Positions 56,501-64,000 of a DNA stretch of 64,000 nucleotides are shown one piece after another (position 1 is the first letter of the stretch; each line of letters begins with the position of its first letter). The notes under the pieces are model-generated. The model was not told the origin of the DNA. It did not search any database and was given only the letters and a program-made list of their open reading frames with translations. Location: NCBI GenBank assembly GCA_023055425.1, contig JALGPY010000002.1, positions 51,049,321 through 51,113,320 on the forward strand. Direction: 5' to 3'. This DNA is from Linanthus parryae. Taxonomy: Eukaryota; Streptophyta; Magnoliopsida; Ericales; Polemoniaceae. The position numbers and the translations under genes were made by a program.

Positions 56501-58836
56501 TTGTGACAACTTGTTCATTGTCACATTTATAACTATTGCTTGTTGATCTGCCACTTGATAAGCACACTTATGAGCCGGATTCCAGTGATTTTCCACTCTG
56601 GATGCCGATTTAATCAAATCCCGGTCCGGCTTATGTACTACCTCGCCATATGACCCCCCACCTCTAGTTATTTTTCTTTTTTGTATTTTCATCGTGGCAA
56701 ACTCAAAATTGGTTGTTTATTAAGTTAAAAAACTTAAAACTATACTTTTCAAGAATTCTATATATTTCACACATGTCGACGTGTCTACTATAAAATGTTT
56801 CTTTACCATTTTGATTCTTACTGTCATGTGTCAAGTACAGTTAAATGCCATATTACTGAGGTCTGGGCTATAGAAAAACATTCTACACATCCTCGTATCC
56901 TTCTGCAATCGACACCAATATTGCGACCACCCGCTTCCACCAATGTTGCCAAATGCACAGAATACAGGGTAAAATTACAATTTTAGGAAAACTGAGAAGC
57001 AGGGAACGTTGCTCATATTTCCACCTCTCTTCTTCTACTAATCGGTAGGTAAAGTGATTTTAAAATTGATTTTGGTTTCTAGAGTACTACTTTGTATGGG
57101 TCCGATACGAAAGCATGGAACCGCACACTTGCTTTTCAAAGAGGATAAGAGGATCAGCTTATAAAATCGCCCACCAACATATCTCTTCATCTGTCACATC
57201 AAACCTTCTTCTATCAATTATTGGTACTACTAGCACCATTCAGTGGTAAGAGTAATCAATAAATGATTACCACTATGTCCTACCTCTATCTTCCTATGAC
57301 GGCTGGGCTCGTGGTTTAAGAGCTGGGACGGATAGATTAAAATGCCCCTGTTTTTTCACACAAATAGCACCACCCCACCAGCCACCATCAACACCACCAC
57401 CAGTCACAACTCCGCCACTATGCCACCAGAAACAAAAACACGCCCTCAACTCCACCAAAACACCACCATCAGCCACCATATGGCAGTAAGCCACCATCAA
57501 TTTTGCCACTAACAGCAGATCTTTAACAAAAGAATCACATAAACAAGAACACAAATTGACAACTTATTATTTTACAAATCTGACCTAAAATTTTTAGATC
57601 TCTTAAACAAAATTGCAAGAAGAAGGAGAAGGAAGAGGAGGAGGACGGAAGAACCCTCAATCTGCCACTGCCACAGCCCCCTCATCGCCGAAACCAGCAC
57701 AACCGCTGGACCACCCTAGACCTGCGAGAGACAGGGGATAGAAGAAGAAAAGGAACAACAAGAAGAGGAACATAAGAAGAATCACCAATGAATCAATTGA
57801 ATGGAAAGAACAAACAGAGAGAGTGCGAGATCTGAATCACCGTCGCCGTCGCCGTTCACAGCCACCGTTCGAGCGACGGAAAGAGGCAGTAGCTTCTCTA
57901 GGGAGAGAGAGATCTGAACTGTCGTCCTCATCGCCCCCATCATCGTCGTCGTCGTTGTGGACTTCTCCCGGTGGTGGCCGTCGTTGTCTCAAAGCTTTGT
58001 TCTCTCCGCCTCTCTCTCTCTATCAGATGTGTGGTGAGTGAGTGTGGTTTGTGGAGTGAGTGACGAGAGGATAAGGATGAGTGGGTGGTGTTGGGAAAGC
58101 GGAAAAAATTATGTGGGGTATTATTTGTGAGGGTATTGTTGACATTTCAAATATTTAAGGTTACCCAAAAAGGAAATGGGAAGAAAGATGTGGGACGTTC
58201 CAATAAAGAAATTGGGAAGAAAGATGTGGGACTGAGTGGTAATTAGTACTACCTCCCTTCATTCTCCATCTTTCTAATTTGATCTTTAGGGGTCATTTTA
58301 ATGAACTTCAATTGAAATTGGTCTCTTTCCATAAATTATTATCCATTTCCTACCGATATACAGTTTATATCTTCATGGTATGACTCAGATTCGCATCCAC
58401 TCCTCGTTTTGATGCTTTTGGCCTGGATATGTAGATAATTTGCATTTCAAGAATTCTATAAAGTATTTTACCATCTCGATGTACTTACCAAGTTGTCAAA
58501 ACCTATCTAAAATTAAGTTCACTGAAAAATTAAGCTAAAATGGTCATACCTACCCGATACCATTGTAGCACATTAAACAAAGTTGAGAGAAGTGAGGAGA
58601 GTCAAGATTTTTTTAAGGAGTTTTATTTCCTCCGTAACCTTTGTTACTTATCATAGAGAATATGCACGACTAATAAGAAAATTATGATTTTTTTACATTT
58701 CTACCATTGGTTTTTCTTTCTAATTTCCCTCTCCCTCCCTCCCATCCTCTCCCTCCGCCCTCTATCCCTTTGGTTCACAACACCACCAAGACCTCCAACA
58801 ACAACAATAACAACAACCATCAACATATCTAAAATG
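55906..58836. other. Gene-poor stretch with microsatellites
   Basis: No gene identified. (TA)n(CA)n lies at 56442-56500. 57250-58130 is more GC-rich with CACCACCACC and CGTCGTCG runs, and its frames lack recognisable domains. 58150-58260 has a GGGAAGAAAGATGTGGGA stretch repeated twice and CTACCTCCCTTCATTCTCC, resembling Stowaway-type MITE ends, but no complete element could be bounded. Confidence 0.45.
56442..56500. repeat. (TA)n(CA)n microsatellite
   Basis: About 23 TA units running into six CA units. Confidence 0.97.
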
Positions 58837-59246
58837 TGAAAGAAACTGTAAGGTTTTAGTGAAGGAGATCGAAGTGAGCGAGCTCGTCTGGAGAAAATGA
58901 AGCGGAGCAAACGAGAGAGACAGAGAGTTGTGGAATCTTCCGTAATTCTCATCGAAAGAAATGATAAACATAAATACAAATTCAAAGTTGTCTTAGTCGT
59001 TAGATGTAAATCATCGGCATTAATGCAGATCTGAAATGAATATTGAATTGATATTTACAGAGTGATCCTTGGAGTAGTAGAATGTCTTCTGTTCTATCCT
59101 CGAGCTCTGGCTTTGAGTCCTTCAAGTATTAATCTGAGTTCAATGTGGTCCTGGGCTTTCCTAGGCTTGAGCTGTTAGCTCTTAGCTTTTGGCCTTGGTC
59201 CAAATACTCCCCCTCAATTCAGTGGGCTGCATGTTATTGCTTAATA
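58837..59246 (-). repeat. Copia-4 3' LTR
   Basis: Plus strand TGAAAGAAAC to TTGCTTAATA. Matches 62966-63377. Contains a second CTCCCCCTC tract (near 59210) that is absent from the 5' LTR. Confidence 0.9.
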
Positions 59247-59259
59247 CTCCCCCTCAAAC

Positions 59260-62200
59260 TAATGGGGCAGGATGCACCATTAGTTTGTGTTTGAGGTCTT
59301 GAAATTAATGTGTATGTAGTCCTTTTGTAAAAATATTCGCGATCTCGTGCGAGCTGTTAACAAAAGAAATAGACAAAGCATTAGTAAGGACTTTTTCTCT
59401 AATGTAGTGATAATCTATTACTATATCCTTGGGGCGAGCGTGTAAAATTGGATTGTGATTGCGATAGCTGATAAATTATCACACCAAAGTATGGGGTTTT
59501 GAGAAATAAAAATATTTAAATCGCAAAAAAAAATTTTAAGCCAAGTTAACTCAACAACAGTGGATGCAAGAGGCTGATATTAGGATTCAGTGGATGACCG
59601 TGCAACGGTCGGTTGTTTCTTAGCACCCCAATGAATAGGGTTGGAGCCAAGAAAGACGAAAAAGCCCAAAGTGCTACGTCGATCAGTGGGATTTCTTGCC
59701 CAATCATCGTCACTATAAGCAGTGATGGGTAAGTGTCCTTTATGGTAAAAAAATACCGTGATTTTGAATCCCTATTGAAATTTAAGTATGCATTTGACTC
59801 CAACAAGATGATTTTCAGTCGGTGTGTGCATGAAGTGACATAAATGATTTATAGCAAAATAAATGTTATGACGAGTTAAAGTAAGGTATTGTTGAGTGCC
59901 AAGAAGCTCTCGGTAGGGTGTCGCATCAGGTAGAGGATGACTGTCTTGGGCGTGATATTTTGTACCTGCAGATAGAGGTGTAGAATCAGGTTTACAATTA
60001 GACATATTGAAGCGTGACAAAAGGTAAAAAAATGTACTTAGCCTAGTGAATGGAGATGTCATCCTTGGTATGTTTGATTCAAGTTCCAAAAAATAAGTGG
60101 GTGGTCCTAAGTCAGTCATAGAAAATTCGGAAATTTAATTTGCTAACTAAGAGGGATATGAACTTTGTATTAGGGCTGCAACTCGGGCGGGCTGGACGGA
60201 TTGGCACCCATGTCCAAGCCCGAGCCCGAGTTCTGTTGTGGCTGTCCAAGCCCAGCCCAACCCGAGTTAAGAGCGTAGTCAGCCCGTCCGAGCCCAAATT
60301 CATATAAATCAATTCGGGTTCGGGCTTAATTCGGGCTAGTAAATTTAATTTAATACCTATTTAAAAACACAAGAGAATAATAAATTGTTAGTGAAAAAAC
60401 AAATCAACTAGTTCATAAAAAAACAATGAAAAAAACATCGCTAATAATCAAAAGAAAAGTAACATACTCATGTTAGATATGCTACATAATACTTTAAAAA
60501 TATATTATTTATAGGTAGTGACCATGCAAATCGAGCAATTCAGGTTAGCACGTCGTTTGATATTTGTGCCCAAGCCCAACCCTAATTACAATTTGGCCAG
60601 AGAATTGATGTCCAAACCCGTCCAAATTATCAAAACCATGTGTTCGGGCCCTATTGTAGTTCGAGCTGGGCTCGGGTTGGTCGGGTTCAACCCGCCCAAG
60701 TTGCACTCCTACTTTGTATCACTACCAGTTAAAATTATGTAATCAACATACAAAAGTAAACTAGTGAATTTTCCATGAGAGTGTCAGATGAAAAGAGAAT
60801 GCAAAGGAAGAAATAAAGCCAAGGATTAGCAAATAAGAGGTGAAGCGCTCAAACCATGCTCGTGGAACTTGTTTTAAACCATATATGGACTTGTTTAGTT
60901 TGGAAACTTCATGGGGAAAGTGTGGGTCTTTGAACCCTTGGGGTTGACTCATATATACATTTTCGCAAAGAATACCGCGACGAAAAGCATTTTTTACGTC
61001 TAACTATTGTAAAGGCCAGTCAAAATTGGCTGCAAGAGCAAAAATAGTACGAAGTGTAGAATGTTTAACAACGGAACGAAAGTTTTCATCAAAATCAATT
61101 CCGGGATGTTGATTAAAACCTTTAGCTACAAGGTGTGCCTTGTAATGTGAAACAGTACCATTGGGATTGTATATGGTGCGAAAATCCCATTTATTTTCTA
61201 TTACGTTTGCATTCGGTGGAGGAGGTACCAAATTCCATGTATTTTGTTATGTGAGGCTAGTGTACTCTCCAGTCATGGCGGAACCCCACTAAGAGTGTTA
61301 CTGGCCTCAGGATGTGAGGTCAGAAATAGTAGTAATAGCAGAAAAACCTGACATTTTTTTTGTTGATTCCGAATTTGCTGCGAGTTTTCATGTGGTGAGT
61401 ATGAGTGGGATTGGAGTTAGGTGGAGGTGCCATATCAGGTGGGGCGGGTACCGGAGCCAACTCAACTACAACCGGTTGTGTCGTGTCTGAACCAGAAGGA
61501 AAAAAACGTGCTGGGGTCGAGTTACCGTCCCGAACAGTGGGATTTCGAGCTTCGGCTAACTGCACTGGACCAGCTGGAGGACGAGTATCCGGACCCTGGC
61601 TTGGCTAGCTCATCGTTGATGGGAAAAGGGACGGTAAAGGGATTGTAACAGCAGGGGGTTGGAGGCACCAGTGGGTGGTACCGAGCCAGTGACAACATCA
61701 TTAGATGATGCCAAAACTTGAGCAGCTCGTACTTTTGTACAATACTAGAATTAGACGAGTCAGTGGCATTTATAGCATATGGAAAGTGTGGATCATAAAA
61801 AACAATATCACGGCTAGTGTAAATGCGATTTGTAGCATTTTTCAAAACACAAGTAACCTTTGTAATCTTCCGCATAGCCAATAAAAATGCACAATTTTAT
61901 TTTAGAGTCAAGTTTAGAGGAATTATAGGGACACATGTAAGGAAAGCAAGCACAACTGAATACCTTTAAGTGTGACTAGTCAGAAGAAGTACCAAAAATT
62001 AATTCCAAAGGTGACTTGTTGTGAATATTGCGACTAGGCATGCGACTTATTAAAAAACAGCGGCATTCACAACATGAACCCATAAATAGTTGGGTAGAGA
62101 AGCTATTTTTAACATAGTTACCGCGGTTTCCATAATGTGGTGGTGCTTGCGTTCCGCAACGCCATTTTGTTGCGGGGTGTGATGACAAGATTTTTGATGG

Positions 62201-62950
62201 GTCATTCCATCTTGTTGGAGAATTTTTGAGAAGGTAAAGGACATATATTCGCCTCCTCCATCCGTGCGTAAAATACGGATGTGGTGATTCCAAAGTTTTC
62301 TATTTTGAGCTTGAAACGAGAAAACACATTACGAACTTAAGACTTGTGATGTAAAGGAAATACCTAAGCAAATTTAGAGTAATCGTCAATAAAAAACACG
62401 TAATAATGGTGGCCATGGTTGGATTTGGAGCTTGAAGGGCCCCAAACATCACTATGGAATAACTCTAAAGGAACTTCAGTTTTAGAATTAGAATCAAAGT
62501 AAGGCAGGCGATGCATTTGACCTTCCAAACAAGAATAGCAAAGACCTTCATTATTGCAACTAGAAATGTCGAAAGTAGCAATTATTTTATGCCAAACACT
62601 CTTCGATGGATGTCCTAAGCGATCATGTCAAGTACGAGCATCTACTTTATTACTAACATAAGCATGTGAAAGAGACTTGAACGGTAAAGAATTAAACGAC
62701 ACAGATTCAATGGGATACAATCCATTTTTACTCAATCCCTGATAGAGAAAGGTTCCCGCAATTTTGTCCTGTATTGAAAAGATGTGGAATCAAAAATAAG
62801 TCGACAATTGTTATCGGAGCATAATTTATGTAGAGACAACAAGTTTGTGCTAATTTTAGGTACGTGCCAGTAGGTAAATCGGATTTGAAGGTGTGGTGGT
62901 CGAAGATGGAACGAGGGAATTGCTTGAAGATGAAGCGGTGGTCTGAGCCA
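59260..62950 (-). pseudogene. Copia-4 gag start and pol (pre-integrase, integrase, RT, RNase H), decayed
   Basis: Read leftwards from 62950. A gag start (MAQTTASSSSNSL ... NPIYLLA) runs to about 62870, then jumps directly to the pre-integrase domain (CSDNNCRLIFDS, KNGLYPIES). The protease D(S/T)GA motif and the rest of gag are missing. Integrase follows with HPSKSVWHKII and SCLEGQMHR (62520-62610), RTDGGGEY (62255) and PQQNGVAERKH (62150). RT: HLVAKGFNQHPGIDFDE (61100), KSIYGLKQVPRAWF (60885) and LLSRFNMSNCKP (60010). RNase H is at 59546-59760 in shifted frames. The YVDD segment coincides with the hAT insertion zone and was not found intact. Many stops and frameshifts; it is dead. Confidence 0.88.
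60171..60711. mobile_element. Non-autonomous hAT element (541 bp) in Copia-4 RT
   Basis: TAGGGCTGCAACTCGGGCGGG at the left and CCCGCCCAAGTTGCACTCCTA at the right are terminal inverted repeats. The perfect 8-bp duplication CTTTGTAT lies at 60163-60170 and 60712-60719. Rich in GCCC/GGGC pairs, able to fold back on itself. No transposase. Confidence 0.93.
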
Positions 62951-62965
62951 TTGACTCTGATACCA

Positions 62966-63377
62966 TGAAAGAAACCGTAAGGTTTTAGTGAAAGAGATCG
63001 AAGAGAAAAGAGCTCATCTGGAGAAGATGAAGCGGAGAAACGAGAGCAACAGAGAGTTGTTGAATCTTCTGTAATTCTCACTGAAAGAGATGATAAACAT
63101 AAATACAAAGTCAAATATGTCTTAGCCGTTAGATGTAAGTCATCAACATTAATGCAGATCTGAAATGAATATTAAATTGATATTTACAGAGTGATCCTTG
63201 GAGTAGTAGAATGTCTTATGTTCTGTCCTTGAGCTCTGGATTTGAGTCCTTCAAGTATTAATCTGAGTTCAATGCTGTCCTTGGATTTCCTGGGCTTGAG
63301 CTGGGTCAACTCTTAGCTTTTCGGCTTGGTCCAAATATAGTGTCCCAATGCAGTGGGCTGAATGTTATTGCTTAATA
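62966..63377 (-). repeat. Copia-4 5' LTR
   Basis: Plus strand TGAAAGAAACC to TTGCTTAATA, followed by AAATG. Confidence 0.9.
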
Positions 63378-63382
63378 AAATG

Positions 63383-64000
63383 AACCCACAAAACATATCT
63401 AAAAGGGACAGTGAATTACGAAAATTAACTGAAAAATTGAAGGCCAAATCGATTGACAGGTGTAAATACTGCTTTCCAGACAGGTGGATCATCGCCACGT
63501 GGCAGCCATCCAGCACACCCAGCTATGCTCCATCCACACCGGATCACCACCCGTGCTGATCCACGTGGGGGCTACAAGACAGGGCCCCTTCGTACCATAA
63601 CACGGGACTTGTAGGGAGTTAGTGGTTTGGAAGCTAGGGTAAGGTCCGTCGCGCGCATGCGAAAACAAAGCTTGCGCGCAACCTTTGGTAACTGACTGAG
63701 AGATCTTAGGCTTACGTGTCCCTTCAATGCGGCTGATTTCATAACAGTCTCTGATACTTGCGGGCAGCTACGTAACGGTTCCTATATACACGGTCGAACG
63801 TGCCGTTGGGGCTTATCTTTAAGCCGCCATTTATGGTGCATTAACCCCGCAACGGTCACTTCCCCAGTATATATAGGATCGTTAACTCTCCATTGCGACA
63901 CAAGACACATTGGCCCAGTATCATAGCTTACTGTCTCTCTCTCACAAACAGTTACTAGTGTTTACTCTCTCCCTACACACACCCTACAACTCTCCGTGTT
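63383..64000 (+). promoter_or_regulatory. Promoter-like or LTR-like sequence running off the window
   Basis: Two CCACGTGG G-boxes (63495-63502, 63561-63568), TATATATA at 63868-63875, then a CA/CT-rich leader-like stretch to the window end. GC content is higher than in the flanks. AACGGTTCC... and CATTTATGGTGCATTAA resemble the LTRs of Tat-type Gypsy elements, so this may be the start of another retrotransposon rather than a cellular gene. No coding sequence within the window. Confidence 0.4.

Larger units (their letters stand above)
58837..63377 (-). mobile_element. Copia-4: internally deleted Ty1-copia element with nested hAT
   Basis: LTRs at 58837-59246 (3') and 62966-63377 (5'), with the target duplication AAATG at 58832-58836 and 63378-63382. 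The tRNA-Met primer site lies beside the 5' LTR (minus-strand TGGTATCAGAGTC, about 62953-62965). The polypurine tract GTTTGAGGGGGAG lies beside the 3' LTR. LTRs differ at about 10% of sites by eye, so it is old. Its LTR starts TATTAAG instead of the usual TG. Total length is short because gag and protease are mostly deleted. Confidence 0.9.

Noticed and set aside
57823..58041. 72-residue Arg/Ser/Pro-rich frame
   Set aside because: Simple-sequence CGTCGT/CATCG composition, no domain, no neighbouring exon that fits.

Overview
This window is plant nuclear DNA, almost certainly from a dicot-type angiosperm. The evidence is the transposon families present, plant-style GT-AG introns, an Arabidopsis-type TTTAGGG interstitial repeat and a plant aspartic-protease pseudogene. 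The species cannot be named from sequence alone. I see no intact ordinary cellular gene, no tRNA, rRNA or CRISPR. By my count about 80% of the 64 kb is transposable elements, many nested, and most have target-site duplications (TSDs) that can be read directly.

Layout. (1) 1-5788: a decayed minus-strand Ty1-copia element (Copia-1), cut by the left window edge and abutting a copia gag remnant (5789-6085). (2) 6135-7430: pseudogene of a pepsin-like plant aspartic protease, exon-intron structure still visible, catalytic DSG destroyed. (3) 8150-9530: broken L1-type LINE. (4) 9828-24597: Ale/Retrofit-like Copia-2 (TSD GAATA), split in its RNase H by a non-coding Gypsy-type element (14429-24101, TSD GTTCT). 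That inner element has three LTR blocks in tandem and two nearly identical 3.8-kb LTRs. (5) 24603-28004: mostly featureless DNA with a Stowaway-like MITE and an orphan promoter-like block. (6) 28005-32876: Tork-like Copia-3 (TSD TTAAC) with largely readable gag-pol.

(7) 32895-47172: a 14.3-kb Mutator-like element (MULE) with a perfect 9-bp TSD (CACGAAACG), the most interesting object here. It carries a plus-strand transposase gene (FAR1 domain, DDE core, SWIM finger, CCHC knuckle). A divergent minus-strand gene encodes a Ulp1/SUMO-protease-like protein with RG-rich and basic stretches. A small minus-strand gene encodes a GRF zinc finger plus a C-terminal membrane helix. The two large genes share a 0.6-kb divergent promoter region holding telomere-like repeats. 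The transposase is interrupted by a hAT element (8-bp TSD) and the Ulp1 gene by a 2.5-kb LTR-like insertion (5-bp TSD), so this copy is probably dead. Copia-3 and the MULE entered the same host repeat four bases apart.

(8) 47182-54080: diverged copies of a host repeat with primer-binding-site-like motifs, a minus-strand Helitron (48633-50079) with a paralogous empty site nearby, a long-TIR MULE (50426-52244) and small hAT MITEs. (9) 54090-54900 and 55004-55896: two more long-TIR Mutator-type elements. (10) 58837-63377: minus-strand Copia-4 (TSD AAATG) that lost most of gag and protease and carries a 541-bp hAT insertion. (11) 63383-64000: promoter-like or LTR-like sequence running off the window.

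The elements give a relative history. Copia-4 (LTRs about 10% different by eye) and Copia-3 (about 3.5%) are older, Copia-2 (about 1.3%) is younger, and the Gypsy inside Copia-2 (a few differences in 3.8 kb) is very young.
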